Below, in pieces: positions 25,054 to 35,146 of a stretch of 64,000 nucleotides of DNA; positions within the stretch are counted from its first letter, which is position 1; each line of letters starts with the position of its first letter. The notes under the pieces are model-generated. The model searched no databases. It was not told the origin of the DNA and was given only the letters and a program-made list of their open reading frames with translations. The stretch is from the NCBI RefSeq assembly GCF_014646195.1, contig NZ_BMMZ01000003.1, positions 248,001-312,000 of the forward strand, given 5' to 3'. Source of the stretch: Microlunatus endophyticus. Its GTDB lineage: Bacteria > Actinomycetota > Actinomycetes > Propionibacteriales > Propionibacteriaceae. The position numbers and the translations under genes are program-made.

Positions 25054-27432
25054 ATGGATACGACCGACACCGATCTGAACCAGGCCGGGTTGGAGCGGGA
25101 GCTCAACCAGGCCGGCGCGCTGGGCGACGGTGAACGTCCGGCGGATCCGGATCACGCGAACGGCAATCCGGTCGCCGATGAGCAGCCGGCCTCCCCCATC
25201 ACCACGCGTTCGGCCATCGCCGGCGCACCCGCTGACGCCGATCCCGATCAGGACGTGATGGCCGGCAGCCAGACGCTGCTGCTGGACAACGGTCCGGCGG
25301 CGACCGGTCGTACGAATCCTGTCGGCCGGGTGCTGGCCGATGCCGAGGACGAGGACGAGGTCAAGGACCTGCCGGCCAACCGCTACCTCGACCGCGAGCT
25401 CAGCTGGCTCGCCTTCAACAACCGGGTCCTGGCGCTGACCAAGGACACCGTACGGATCCCGCTCCTGGAGCGGGTCCGGTTCCTGTCCATCTTTTCCGGC
25501 AACCTGGACGAGTTCTACATGGTCCGGGTGGCCGGCCTGAAGCGGCGGATCGCGGCCGGTGTCGCGGTGCCCAGTGTCAGCGGGCTGATGCCGAGGGAGA
25601 TCCACGAGGCGATCCTCACCCGCACCCGCGAACTGGTCACCGAGCAGGCCCGGGTGTTCGCCGAGGAGGTCCGTCCGGAGCTGGCCGAGCATGGCATCGA
25701 GATCCTGCGCTGGGACCAGTTGACCAGCGAGGAGAAGGCCCGGATGCGGCAGCTGTTCGCCGACCGGATCTTCCCGGTGCTGACCCCGCTGGCGGTCGAC
25801 CCCTCGCACCCGTTCCCCTACATCTCCGGGCTGTCGCTCAACCTGGCGGTGATGGTCAAGAATCCCGACACCGGGGCCCGGCAGTTCGCCCGGGTCAAGG
25901 TGCCCGATGTGCTGCCGCGCTTCATCTCACTCTCCGAGGGCCGGTTCGTCGCCCTCGAGGACATCATCGCCAGACACCTCGACCAGCTCTTCGGCGGACT
26001 GGAGATCGTCGATCACCACGTCTTCCGGGTGACCCGCAACGAGGATGTCGAGGTCGAGGAGGACGACGCCGAGAACCTCTTGATCGCGCTGGAGAAGGAA
26101 CTGCTGCGACGCAAGGTCGGACGGCCGCCGGTCCGGCTCGAGGTGTCGGAGACGATGGACGCCAAGATGCTCGAGTTGCTGATGACCGAGTTGGACATCA
26201 GCGAGAACGAGGTCTTCAGGCTTCCGACGCCGCTGGACCTGGTCGGCCTGTCGGCGGTCGCCGACCTCGATCGGGCCGAGCTGAAGTATCCGACCTTCGT
26301 GCCGAAGACCCATCCGCACCTGGCCGAGGTGGAGACCGCCAAGCCCGCCGACATGTTCGCGGCGCTGAAGCAGCGCGACGTGCTGCTGCACCACCCGTAC
26401 GATTCGTTCGCGACCAGCGTGCAACGCTTCATCGAGCAGGCGGCTGACGACCCGCAGGTCCTTGCCATCAAGCAGACCCTGTATCGGACCTCGGGCGACT
26501 CCCCGATCGTCGACGCCCTGATCGACGCCTCGGAGGCCGGCAAGCAGGTGCTCGCGGTGGTTGAGATCAAGGCCAGATTCGACGAGCAGGCCAACATCGC
26601 GTGGGCGCGGCGGCTCGAGCAGCACGGCTGCCACGTCGTCTACGGCCTGATCGGACTCAAGACCCACTGCAAGCTGGCGATGGTGGTCCGGGACGAACCG
26701 GAAGGCCTGCGTCGCTATGCCCATATCGGCACCGGCAACTACAACCCCAAGACGGCCCGGCTCTATGAGGACATGGGGCTGCTGACCGCGAATCCGATCG
26801 TCACCGAGGACATCGGCCGGCTCTTCAACCACCTGTCGGGGATGAGCCAGGAGCGCGAATACCGCCGGCTGCTGGTGGCTCCCCACGGGATCAGGACCGG
26901 ACTGATCGAGCGGATCGAGAACGAGATCGAGCACCGCCGTGCCGGTCGTCCGGCCGGGATCAAGATCAAGGTCAACTCGCTCGTCGACGAGGCGATCACC
27001 GACGCCCTGTATCGGGCCTCGAACGCCGGGGTGCCGATCGACCTGTGGGTCCGTGGCATCTGCACCCTGCGGCCGCAGATCCCCGGTGTCAGCGAGAACA
27101 TCCGGGTCCGCAGCATCGTCGGCCGGTTCCTGGAGCACAGCCGGCTCTACTGGTTCGCCAACGGCGGCCGGCCGAATGTCGGCATCGGGTCGTCCGACCT
27201 GATGCACCGTAACCTCGACCGGCGGGTCGAGGTGCTGGTCTCGATCACCAATGCGGCTCACATCGCCGAGATCGAAGATCTTTTCGATGTCGCCTTCAAC
27301 GAGCGGACAGGGGCGTGGTGGCTGAGTGGCGACGGTACCTGGCACGAGCGGGTGCTGGACGACAACGGCCAGCCGCTGCGTGATCTCCAGGAGATGTTGA
27401 TCAACCGATCCGGCCGCCGACGGACCAAGTGA
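25054..27432 (+). CDS. ppk1: Polyphosphate kinase 1
   Basis: The 792-residue enzyme reversibly makes polyphosphate from ATP. All PPK domains are present: N domain with [13 protein letters not shown], head domain, and two phospholipase-D-like C domains. The autophosphorylated histidine is His538 ([12 protein letters not shown]), and the second essential histidine is His695 ([12 protein letters not shown]). It is longer than typical PPK1 because of an acidic, low-complexity N-terminal extension of about 95 residues that looks disordered. ATG 25054 follows a GAGGAG site and lies 14 bases after mshD, so the genes form an operon. Confidence 0.96.
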   Translation: MDTTDTDLNQAGLERELNQAGALGDGERPADPDHANGNPVADEQPASPITTRSAIAGAPADADPDQDVMAGSQTLLLDNGPAATGRTNPVGRVLADAEDEDEVKDLPANRYLDRELSWLAFNNRVLALTKDTVRIPLLERVRFLSIFSGNLDEFYMVRVAGLKRRIAAGVAVPSVSGLMPREIHEAILTRTRELVTEQARVFAEEVRPELAEHGIEILRWDQLTSEEKARMRQLFADRIFPVLTPLAVDPSHPFPYISGLSLNLAVMVKNPDTGARQFARVKVPDVLPRFISLSEGRFVALEDIIARHLDQLFGGLEIVDHHVFRVTRNEDVEVEEDDAENLLIALEKELLRRKVGRPPVRLEVSETMDAKMLELLMTELDISENEVFRLPTPLDLVGLSAVADLDRAELKYPTFVPKTHPHLAEVETAKPADMFAALKQRDVLLHHPYDSFATSVQRFIEQAADDPQVLAIKQTLYRTSGDSPIVDALIDASEAGKQVLAVVEIKARFDEQANIAWARRLEQHGCHVVYGLIGLKTHCKLAMVVRDEPEGLRRYAHIGTGNYNPKTARLYEDMGLLTANPIVTEDIGRLFNHLSGMSQEREYRRLLVAPHGIRTGLIERIENEIEHRRAGRPAGIKIKVNSLVDEAITDALYRASNAGVPIDLWVRGICTLRPQIPGVSENIRVRSIVGRFLEHSRLYWFANGGRPNVGIGSSDLMHRNLDRRVEVLVSITNAAHIAEIEDLFDVAFNERTGAWWLSGDGTWHERVLDDNGQPLRDLQEMLINRSGRRRTK

Positions 27433-27489
27433 TCATGAGAGTGTTGATCATGAGAGTATTGACCATGAAGATGTCGACCATGGCCGCGG
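27430..27489 (+). repeat. Four degenerate tandem copies of a 15-bp unit
   Basis: Units start at 27430, 27445, 27460 and 27475 (tgatcatgagagtgt and variants) and fill the gap between ppk1 and mutT1. The first copy contains the ppk1 stop codon. Confidence 0.9.
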
Positions 27490-27496
27490 CGGTTTC

Positions 27497-28405
27497 GTGA
27501 GGGTGATCCAGGCTGCAGGTGCCGTGGTCTTCCGGCGTCGTGGTGAGGTCACCGAAGTGCTCGCGGTGCATCGTCCCCGGTATGACGACTGGTCGCTGCC
27601 GAAGGGCAAGCTCGAGCCCGGCGAGACATCGCCAGCCGCAGCGGTCCGGGAAGTCACCGAGGAGACCGGACTGCGGGTCCGGCTGCAGGCCCCGCTGGAC
27701 AGCTTCTCCTATCGCACGCCGAAGGGCGCCGGGAAGACGGTCTCCTGGTGGGGCGGTTCGGCGGTCGACGAGCCGCAGCCGCAGCGCGCCGCACCGGACG
27801 ACGGTGAAGATCATCCGGAGCTGCTCGAGGTGGACGAGGTGGCCTGGCTGTCGGTCGAGGAGGCCGACCGGCGACTCGACTACGACCTGGACAAGACGCT
27901 CCTGGGCCAGGCGCTGGAGCAGCCGATCACCACGCCGTTGATCATCGTCCGGCATGCCAAGGCGATCAACCGCAAGGACTGGCACGGCACCGACCCGGAC
28001 CGGCCGTTGCGACCGCGCGGCAGGGTGCAGGCCCGGCAGCTGATCGGGCTGCTGGGAGCGTACGGCGTCCAGGAGCTCTACAGCTCCCCCTGGTTGCGCT
28101 GCACCGCGACGCTGCAGCCGTACGCGTTGGACTCGCGGCTGAATTCCCAGACTCTGGCGATCCTCAACGAGGACGAGGGATCGGACGATCCCGATGGCGT
28201 CGCCGAGGCGATGGACCAGCTCCGCGAGCGTGCGGTCACCGACCACGTGCCGATCGCGGTCTGCGGCCACCGGCCGGTGCTGCCGCACATGCTGAACGCG
28301 CTCGACCTGCCCGAGCGAGCCCTGGGCACCGCCGAGTGCGTGGTGGTCCACCTCACCGACACCGCCGACGTGCACGCGGTGGAATTCCACCGGCCGCTGG
28401 CCTGA
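27497..28405 (+). CDS. mutT1: MutT1-type Nudix hydrolase with histidine phosphatase domain
   Basis: The 302-residue protein has an N-terminal Nudix domain with a perfect box (GKLEPGETSPAAAVREVTEETGL, about 37-59) and a C-terminal histidine phosphatase domain with LIIVRHAKA (about 150). This is the layout of mycobacterial MutT1, which sanitises 8-oxo-(d)GTP and cleaves diadenosine polyphosphates, with the second domain finishing the dephosphorylation. It follows ppk1, as in M. tuberculosis, on the same strand. It starts at GTG 27497. Confidence 0.93.
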   Translation: MRVIQAAGAVVFRRRGEVTEVLAVHRPRYDDWSLPKGKLEPGETSPAAAVREVTEETGLRVRLQAPLDSFSYRTPKGAGKTVSWWGGSAVDEPQPQRAAPDDGEDHPELLEVDEVAWLSVEEADRRLDYDLDKTLLGQALEQPITTPLIIVRHAKAINRKDWHGTDPDRPLRPRGRVQARQLIGLLGAYGVQELYSSPWLRCTATLQPYALDSRLNSQTLAILNEDEGSDDPDGVAEAMDQLRERAVTDHVPIAVCGHRPVLPHMLNALDLPERALGTAECVVVHLTDTADVHAVEFHRPLA

Positions 28406-28435
28406 TCGGAAGCGGGACCAGATCTCCGGAATCGC

Positions 28436-28692
28436 TCAGCGGCGCCGGCGCGCGGCCCTGGAGATGGCCAACGCAACGCCTGCCGCGGTGATCATCAGCC
28501 CCAGCAGCTCCAACCATCCGATCCGGTCGCCGAACATCAGCCAGGTCCAGATCATGGTGGCGGGCGGGCTCAGATAGAGCCACGTCCCGACTGCCGCAGC
28601 GCCCTGACGGCGTAGGACCAGCAGGAAGGCGCCGTAGCCACCGAGCCCACTGAGCAGCGCGATCCAAGCAACGGCGCAGCCGAATTCCGCGT
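28436..28692 (-). pseudogene. Remnant of an EamA/DMT-family transporter
   Basis: The frame encodes about 85 residues that look like the last three helices of a drug/metabolite transporter (YGAFLLVLRRQGAAAVGTWL, SPPATMIWTWLMFGDRIGWLELLGLMITAAGVALA). A full EamA protein has about ten helices and 280-300 residues. Upstream the frame continues only into arginine-rich non-membrane sequence that collides with the next gene's start region. I read it as a truncated remnant. It converges on mutT1 with a 30-base gap. Confidence 0.7.
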
Positions 28693-28810
28693 CAGCGGGC
28701 GGCTGACGAGGCGATCGAGCTCGGACGGCTGATCCTGCGCTGACTCGGGCAGCATCTAGGCCGAGGGGACTTCCTGTGAGGCCGACACCGCGTCCACGTA
28801 GACTCCCTGC

Positions 28811-29773
28811 GTGGCAAATGCGGGTTGGTATCCGGATCCGGGCGGCGCCCAGGGCATGTATCGCTACTGGGACGGTCACGCCTGGTCGGCCGTCACGACG
28901 TCGAACCCAGCTGCCCCGCCACCCAGCCAAGGGCTCGGCCAGGGTTCGTCTCCGCTGAGCGGCCAGCAGTCGTACGGCGCCGGCCAGCAATCCGGCACGC
29001 AGGGCGGGCAGCAGCCGCTGGGCTACTCCGGTCAGCCGAGTGCCTACCAGGCCTATCAGCAGCAGGCCGGCAAGAAGCGCAGCAGCGGACTGGGTTGGTG
29101 GCTCGGTGGTGCGGCGATTCTGGTGGTGCTGATCATCATCGGCGTGCTGGTGATCCGCAATCTCGGCGGATCAGGCGGTCTGAGCAATCCGCTCGGCGGG
29201 GACGACCCGTCGACGAATCCGTGTCCGGTCAACACTTCGAGCTCGTCGGCTGCCCCGAATCACCCCAGCGACGGACGGGTGCACGGTGGGCCCATCTCCT
29301 ACCCAGAGCTCGGGTCGCCCTGGGGAGAACCGCAGGGGGATGACCGGGTGCCGTTCGGCGCCGATGTCCAGGAGCAGGAGATCACCACTGAACCCAACTA
29401 CCAGAGGGACAGCAGTTGGGTGGCGTCGGTGCTGGTCGCCCAGTTGATCGCCGGCGACGGCTTCTACACCCCTAAGGACGGGGTGGGCATCGTCGCCAAG
29501 TGCGTGGTCGGAAAGTTCTACGGCGACAACCCGGTGCAGCGGCACGACCTGACCAGCAAGGCGATGAAGGTCGACGGCCACGACGCCTGGTACCTGCAGT
29601 CGCATCTGACCTTCAACATCGAGGGGCTGAAGGCCAAGGGCGAGACGATGACGCTGCTGGTCGTCAGCGATGGTGCCACCTCGGGTCTCTTCTACTCCTC
29701 GATCCCCGACAACGCCAAGCAGTACCAGGCGCCGGCCGACAAGGCGCTGTCGGAGCTCACCGTCGACAAATGA
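28811..29773 (+). CDS. DUF2510 membrane protein
   Basis: The 320-residue protein has an N-terminal DUF2510 motif (AGWYPDPGG...MYRYWDGHAWS, residues 3-26), a Gln/Gly/Ser-rich linker (about 35-90), one transmembrane helix (about 96-118) and a C-terminal domain of about 180 residues outside the membrane. DUF2510 occurs at the N-terminus of many actinobacterial envelope proteins, and its function is unknown. The C-terminal domain is not recognised. GTG 28811 places the DUF2510 motif at the very start, as is usual. Confidence 0.85.
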   Translation: MANAGWYPDPGGAQGMYRYWDGHAWSAVTTSNPAAPPPSQGLGQGSSPLSGQQSYGAGQQSGTQGGQQPLGYSGQPSAYQAYQQQAGKKRSSGLGWWLGGAAILVVLIIIGVLVIRNLGGSGGLSNPLGGDDPSTNPCPVNTSSSSAAPNHPSDGRVHGGPISYPELGSPWGEPQGDDRVPFGADVQEQEITTEPNYQRDSSWVASVLVAQLIAGDGFYTPKDGVGIVAKCVVGKFYGDNPVQRHDLTSKAMKVDGHDAWYLQSHLTFNIEGLKAKGETMTLLVVSDGATSGLFYSSIPDNAKQYQAPADKALSELTVDK

Positions 29774-29776
29774 TCA

Positions 29777-31120
29777 TCACCCGGTACAGTCCGCGAGACC
29801 GTGCCGGGCTTTCATGATCAACACCCGGGTTGCGGCGTCCTTGATCTCGGCGCGCAGGTCCGGGTCGTCGGCGGCGGCATCGCGTACGGTCTTGATCATC
29901 GACGTCGCGTCGGCGTATTTGCCGACGATCGACAGATCGCCCCCGGCGCGGATGAAGCGCAAGGCTCGCTGGGAAACCGGCTCCGAGCTGAGCGCGGCGC
30001 CGAGGAGATCATCGGAGATGATCACGCCCTTGAAGCCGAGGTCACCGCGGATCATGCCCTTCTGCACGGTGCTGGAGAAGGTCGCAGGATGATCGGCGTC
30101 GATCTTGGTGTAGACGGCCGAGGAGACCATCACCATGTCGACGCCGGCCGCAACTCCGGCCTTGAATCCGGCCAGCCGCTTGTCGTCGCGGGTGGTGACG
30201 TCGTCGGTGACGTCGGTGCTGGTATCGGTGTTGCCACGGACGATGCCCAATCCGGGAAAGTGCTTCACCGAAGTCGCCACACCGGCAGCCTCCATGCCTT
30301 TGATGAAGGCAGTGTTCTTGCGGGCGACAACAGCTGCCTTCGGCCCGTAGCCGCGCCGCAGGGCGCCGATCGGCGCATTGGCAGTCCCGATCGAGCTCGG
30401 TACGACGTCGGAGACGGGAGCCAGATTGACGTCGATACCGGCCTCCTTGAGCTGGCGCCCCCAAGTCTTGGCGTCCGACTGCAGTTGGCTGTCGGACAGC
30501 GACGCCTGATCCTCGGCACTGGGGATGGTGTCGAAGCCCGGTCCGGCCAACCGCTGGACCTCACCACCCTCCTGGTCGGCTGCCAACATGAGTTTGACGC
30601 CGTGATGGCCGCCCACACCGTCCCTGATCGCATCGGTAACCGAGCGGATCGCTGAGCGACCTGCGGTCGAATTCTCCAGCAGCAACACGGAGCCGACATC
30701 GAGGGAGGACAGTTCGTCCGCCTCCGCGCTGCCCATGCCGGACGAACTCGTGGCCACCATGAACAACTGTCCGACCTGCTGGTCCAAGGTCAGGTCGCCG
30801 GCCAGCGCCGAGCAGGTCTGGCCGCCGGCGGACGTCTTGGACGCGGTCGGGCTCGATGAGCCGGCCGGCTGAGACGGCGAGGAGGCCGCGGTGGCTTCTC
30901 CTGTGGGCGCGGAGGAGGTCGGCTGCCCGGACGTGGCGGGTCCGGACGCGGTGCCCGCGGCCGTGGTCCCGGCGGATGGCGGTCCGGCCTGCTGACCGCA
31001 CGCAGCGAGGGTGATCATCGCCGCCGTGGCCAGCCCGCCGACGACGACCCGGGCAGGCCGGCCACCCCCGCGGTTGCCTGGGACTGGACGGTTTCGCAGT
31101 CGCTGTTGCTCGGTGCTCAC
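29777..31120 (-). CDS. Glycoside hydrolase family 3 lipoprotein (NagZ-like)
   Basis: The 447-residue secreted lipoprotein has a signal peptide with lipobox LAAC (about residue 40), a Ser/Thr/Pro-rich linker (about 45-95) and a GH3 domain: LMLAADQEGGEVQRL, KHFPGLGIVRGNTDTS and the nucleophile region VIISDDLLGAA. NagZ-type enzymes cleave N-acetylglucosamine from muropeptides. In classical NagZ the histidine acid/base loop reads KHFPGHG...DSH; here it reads KHFPGLG...NTD, a variant I associate with actinobacterial LpqI-like proteins. GTG 31120 fits the signal peptide. It converges on the DUF2510 gene and follows the mycothione reductase gene. Confidence 0.9.
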   Translation of the reverse strand: MSTEQQRLRNRPVPGNRGGGRPARVVVGGLATAAMITLAACGQQAGPPSAGTTAAGTASGPATSGQPTSSAPTGEATAASSPSQPAGSSSPTASKTSAGGQTCSALAGDLTLDQQVGQLFMVATSSSGMGSAEADELSSLDVGSVLLLENSTAGRSAIRSVTDAIRDGVGGHHGVKLMLAADQEGGEVQRLAGPGFDTIPSAEDQASLSDSQLQSDAKTWGRQLKEAGIDVNLAPVSDVVPSSIGTANAPIGALRRGYGPKAAVVARKNTAFIKGMEAAGVATSVKHFPGLGIVRGNTDTSTDVTDDVTTRDDKRLAGFKAGVAAGVDMVMVSSAVYTKIDADHPATFSSTVQKGMIRGDLGFKGVIISDDLLGAALSSEPVSQRALRFIRAGGDLSIVGKYADATSMIKTVRDAAADDPDLRAEIKDAATRVLIMKARHGLADCTG

Positions 31121-31188
31121 CAGTCCGACTCTGCCATGCCCGGCGGTGCCGACCCGCCATCGTGATGCTGTCGCCGTGTCGATGTGAC

Positions 31189-32568
31189 TCAATCGTCGAA
31201 CTTGAGCGACAACAGCGCGTTCTCGACCAACTCCGGCAGCGCCGGGTGGATCCAGTATTGGCCGCGAGCCATGTCCGGAACGGCAAGCCCGAAGCTCATC
31301 GCCTGGATCAACGGCTGGATCAGGGTCGACGCCTGCGGCCCGACGATATGGGCCCCGATCAGCTGACGTGAGTCGCGGTCGGCGATCAACTTGGCCAGGT
31401 GCTGGGTGTCTTCCATCGCCCAGCCGTACGCGACGGTGCCGTAGTCCTGGACCGCGGTGACGTAGTTGCGACCCGCCCGCACGGCCTCCTGCTCCGTGAG
31501 CCCGACCGATGCGACCTGCGGGTCCGAGAACACCGCATGCGGCACGAACCGATGGTCAGCGGTGATCATGGAATCCGGATGCAGCAGATTGTGCTGGACG
31601 ACCCGCGCCTCGTGGTTGGCGACATGCTTGAGCTGATAGGGCGATGACACGTCACCGAGTGCGAAGACGCCGTCGGCCGTCGTGCGCTGGTAGTCGTCGA
31701 CGATCACCCGACCGCCGTCGTCAAGATCAACTCCGGCTGCGCCGACGTCGACCAGGTCGCCATTGGGTTGGCGGCCGATCGCCACCAGGACCAGGTCGAC
31801 CTCCTGTACCGGCTCCTGATCGGTGATCACCCTGATCCGGCCGTCGTCGCACGCCTGCAGCCCGGTTATTGAGGCATTCCTGACCAGTTTGACCCGCTTC
31901 TCGATCAACTCGGTGAAGCGGTCGGAGATGTCGTCGTCCTCGTGCCGGAGCATCCGGCCGGAGCGCATCACCACGGTGACGTCGACCCCGAATGCGGAGA
32001 AGATGTGGGCGAATTCTGCTGCGATGAAACCGCCGCCCAGGATCACCATCGATCGCGGAAGGTCGTCGATCCGCATCACGGTGTCGGAGGTGTGCACCGT
32101 CACGTCCTCGATGCCCGGGATCTGCGGCAGCACGGCACGGCTGCCGGCGGCGATCACGAACCGGTCGGCGGTCACGTGATCATCACCGACCTGGAGAGTC
32201 TTCGGTCCGACGAAATGCGCGTGCTCGCGGTACAGCGTGAGATTGGGCGAGGATGCCCGCCACTGCTCACCACCCGCGGAGATCGGGTCGATCCGCCCGA
32301 AGATGCGGTCCCGGATGGCTTTCCAGTCGGCACGGTTGAACGTGAGATCGACACCGAGGCGGTCCGCCTCGGAAGGACTGCGGGCGAGATCGGCCGGGAG
32401 GACGAACATCTTCGTGGGGATGCACCCCAGATTGAGGCAGGTGCCGCCGAAGACCGCGTTCGGTCCGACCCCCTGGTCGATCAGGGCAACGCTCTGGTCG
32501 GCGAACTGTTCGTCAACGATCGTGTTACCGGAGCCGGAACCGATGATGCACAAGTCGAAGTGCGGCAT
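31189..32568 (-). CDS. mtr: Mycothione reductase
   Basis: The 459-residue flavoprotein reduces mycothiol disulfide with NADPH. It has the FAD motif CIIGSGSGNTIVDE, which is characteristic of Mtr, the redox-active GGTCLNLGCIPTK (Cys near residues 44 and 49), the NADPH motif ILGGGFIAAEFAHIF and the C-terminal base HPALPE. Together with MshD it shows that the host uses mycothiol as its main thiol. It is upstream of the GH3 gene on the same strand; its own promoter was not resolved. Confidence 0.95.
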   Translation of the reverse strand: MPHFDLCIIGSGSGNTIVDEQFADQSVALIDQGVGPNAVFGGTCLNLGCIPTKMFVLPADLARSPSEADRLGVDLTFNRADWKAIRDRIFGRIDPISAGGEQWRASSPNLTLYREHAHFVGPKTLQVGDDHVTADRFVIAAGSRAVLPQIPGIEDVTVHTSDTVMRIDDLPRSMVILGGGFIAAEFAHIFSAFGVDVTVVMRSGRMLRHEDDDISDRFTELIEKRVKLVRNASITGLQACDDGRIRVITDQEPVQEVDLVLVAIGRQPNGDLVDVGAAGVDLDDGGRVIVDDYQRTTADGVFALGDVSSPYQLKHVANHEARVVQHNLLHPDSMITADHRFVPHAVFSDPQVASVGLTEQEAVRAGRNYVTAVQDYGTVAYGWAMEDTQHLAKLIADRDSRQLIGAHIVGPQASTLIQPLIQAMSFGLAVPDMARGQYWIHPALPELVENALLSLKFDD

Positions 32569-32628
32569 GGTCAGATCGTCGCATGGCGTCCGACCGGTCG
32601 CGTACGCAGTCCACGCCTTCGGACGGTG

Positions 32629-33342
32629 TCAGCGAAATTCGAGGTAGTGGCGTCGTACGTCCGGCTCCAGCCGTTCGATCGCATACCGCAGCGCCGTCCG
32701 CGGTAGCGCTGTCGCGTGCCGGTCCAGGAAGGCGAGCAGCTCGGGCTCGCTGACCCGCTTGCCCGCCTCGCGCAGCATCCAGCCGACGGCCTTGTGAATC
32801 AGATCGTGCCGGTCGTCGATCAGGACCAGCGCGATCCGGTGGGTGTCCAAGGTCTGGCCGTGGAGGATGAAGCTGTGCGTGCTGACCATCGCGATCCGAC
32901 GCTCCCACAGAGAAGTCGAGCGCGCCAGCTCGTCCAGTAGGTCTCGCTCCCGATCCAGCAGATAGTCGCCCACGAGCGTGCGACAGGACAGATCGACCAG
33001 GTCCCAGTTGTTGACGAAGGCCATGTTGTCCAGATAGCAGCCATGAATCGCGGCTTGCTCGTTCGGAGTGGCCCTGGCGAACCGGTAGGTCATCGCCAGC
33101 AGCGCGGCCAGCCGGTACTCGTGCACGGGATGGCGCAGCAACGGCAGCCAGGAGTCCGCGTCGAAGGGCACAGATCCGTACGGCTTGGCGATCTTCCGCA
33201 GCATCGGAACCTTGATGCCGATGAACCGATCGCCCTCCCCGTACGCTCCTGGCCCGGTCTTGAAATAGCGCGCAAGGGCTACTGCCGCGGCTGGATCAGC
33301 TGCGGCTTCGAGTGCTCCGGATACCTCGGAAAGGACGGTCAC
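32629..33342 (-). CDS. DNA alkylation repair protein, AlkD-like
   Basis: The 237-residue all-helical HEAT-repeat protein matches AlkD, a DNA glycosylase for N3- and N7-alkylated purines. Key residues are visible: the Trp and catalytic Asp in FVNNWDLVDLSCR (about 110-120) and the second Trp in HKAVGWMLREAGKR (about 183-195), plus the C-terminal LPRTALRYAIERL. The length is normal. It lies upstream of mtr on the same strand with a 60-base gap. Confidence 0.93.
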   Translation of the reverse strand: MTVLSEVSGALEAAADPAAAVALARYFKTGPGAYGEGDRFIGIKVPMLRKIAKPYGSVPFDADSWLPLLRHPVHEYRLAALLAMTYRFARATPNEQAAIHGCYLDNMAFVNNWDLVDLSCRTLVGDYLLDRERDLLDELARSTSLWERRIAMVSTHSFILHGQTLDTHRIALVLIDDRHDLIHKAVGWMLREAGKRVSEPELLAFLDRHATALPRTALRYAIERLEPDVRRHYLEFR

Positions 33343-33370
33343 GCGCCGGGCTCGACGTGTCTGCCGACGC

Positions 33371-34986
33371 TCACGTGATCAGTGGTCCGGCTCGGTGGCG
33401 GATGTTGAGGATCGGCTTCTGTTCCGGATCGATGATCTTGGGCGGCCGCCACCACACCCGACCGTGCTTGTATTCGGCCGACCAGCCATGCCGGGCGAAC
33501 CGGGCATGATGAAACGGGCAGAGAAGAGCCAAATTCGGTAAATCCGTAGGATCCCCATTGGCCCAATCGACGATGTGATGCCGCTGACACCATTTCGGCG
33601 ACTTCGAACACCCCGGAAACGTGCACCCACCATCCCGGGCGGCCAGAGCAAGAGTCTGCGCATAACTGGCCAACCGTCGAGTCCGACCCAAGGAGAGAAC
33701 CTCCCGGGTCTGCTTGTGAAACACCGTGCGGACGATCTCCGCCTCATCCGACAGACCGCGCACCGCCCTCCATCGGCAAGACATCACCAGTCTCAGTCAC
33801 ACCCGCACCCGTACCCGCAACGAACTCGTCTTCCCCGGCGATCAGGATCAACGTCGCCGGCGTCCCACCATGAGCCGGCAACTCACCCGCCCGCAAACTC
33901 CGATCCAACGCCTCTTCCAACGCATCGTGCATGCGTTGCCCACGATCCCGATGATCCCGTTCCACCACACGCCCGGACTCGTCGACGACCGGTTGCGGTT
34001 TCGCCAACGGATCCAACATGGCGAGTGCTTTCGCACCCGCATCGCCGGTCAGCCGGCCCTCCACCCGATACATGCCCTTATGCATGCCGCGGCGGATCGG
34101 ACGCACCTCCAACTCTCTGACCGCGTCCTGCGCCGCCCGGTCATCGAGCATTCCGTCCGGCACCAACCAACCCGCAATCCGATCGATCACCTGCCCCAGC
34201 TGCCGCCCACCGAAGACCCGCGCCTGCCCGGCTAACAGCTCTTCGGCCTCGGCCAACGTCTCGACGGTGACGTTGTTGCCGTCGACCGGCAACAACTTCT
34301 CCCAGTCGACCAACGCCTTCGTCACCAGATCAATCCGATCCCACGAGACCTCCCCGGACGCTTGGGCGGCGGCCACAACCGGATACCGCGGTGGAACCAT
34401 CTCACCCGCGGGACTCATCTTCGGGGCCAACAACTCCGCCGCCCGCACACGGGCTTTCGCCTCGCCGGCAGAGATTCCCCAACAGCGCGATCAGGAATGC
34501 TTGCGGACTCGCGAACAGACCCAAGGGACCATCCGTACGACACCCCGCGGCCTCCATCAGATTGATCAACACCTGACTCGGACCCAGAAGTCTGTTCCGT
34601 GACCGCTCTAACCCCTGCATCCAAGCGACCAGCCCATCCCTGCCGGCCAACCCCAACCCGAGATCCCCGGCCAGTGCGGCCACTCGGTCGACCGCAGCAT
34701 CCAAATCCGCCACCGCGGCAGCAAACCGATCCGGGACCGAACCGGGCACTTCATCACCGACCGGGCCAGAGTCGAGACCAGATTCGAGACCAGATTCGAG
34801 GTCAGAGTCGAGACCAGAATCGAGGTCAGAGTCGAACCAGCCGCCAAGATCTTCATCGTCAACGTCCACCGGCCAGGGATCCTCAGGATCCGGGACCGTC
34901 GGCTCCAGCTCCTCCGGCTCCCTCGCGAACAGGGCATCCAGCTCACCCGGAAGCCACTCCGGCCCCGACAACGATTGATACCCCAT
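33371..34986 (-). pseudogene. DUF222/HNH endonuclease-like gene with two frameshifts
   Basis: Three consecutive frames together encode one DUF222 (13E12 repeat-type) protein with a C-terminal HNH domain. The first frame runs from ATG 34986 to FLIALLG. It breaks at a CCCC run (34477-34480), where removal of one base restores GISAGEAKARVRAAELL. The second frame runs to about 33770, where a +1 shift leads to GLSDEAEIVRTVFHKQ. The third carries the HNH site (CTFPGCSKSPKWCQRHHIVDW, LALLCPFHHARF). Such genes are multicopy in actinobacteria. TAGAAT (34995-35000) remains as a -10 box. The N-terminal part contains an imperfect 12-bp repeat array. Confidence 0.88.
34768..34838. repeat. Imperfect 12-bp tandem repeat, about six copies
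   Basis: Units of the type agattcgagacc repeat in frame inside the DUF222 pseudogene and encode DSGL/ESGL/DSDL tetrapeptides in an acidic linker. Confidence 0.85.
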
Positions 34987-35146
34987 AACGACAGATTCTA
35001 TTCGATCCCCCGTACGATTGCAAGACGCGAAATCGACGGAATCCCTTATATACAAGAGAAACACCGCCACCGCGACAAGCCCGACAGGTGTCCCTCACGA
35101 CGCTACAACAAGGGGCGGACAGTCCCTGCTGGACCCGCTGCGTACG

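Noticed and set aside
34768..34838. Regular repeats that could suggest a CRISPR array
   Set aside because: Units are 12 bp, contiguous and in frame within a coding sequence, with no spacers; no cas genes are present.
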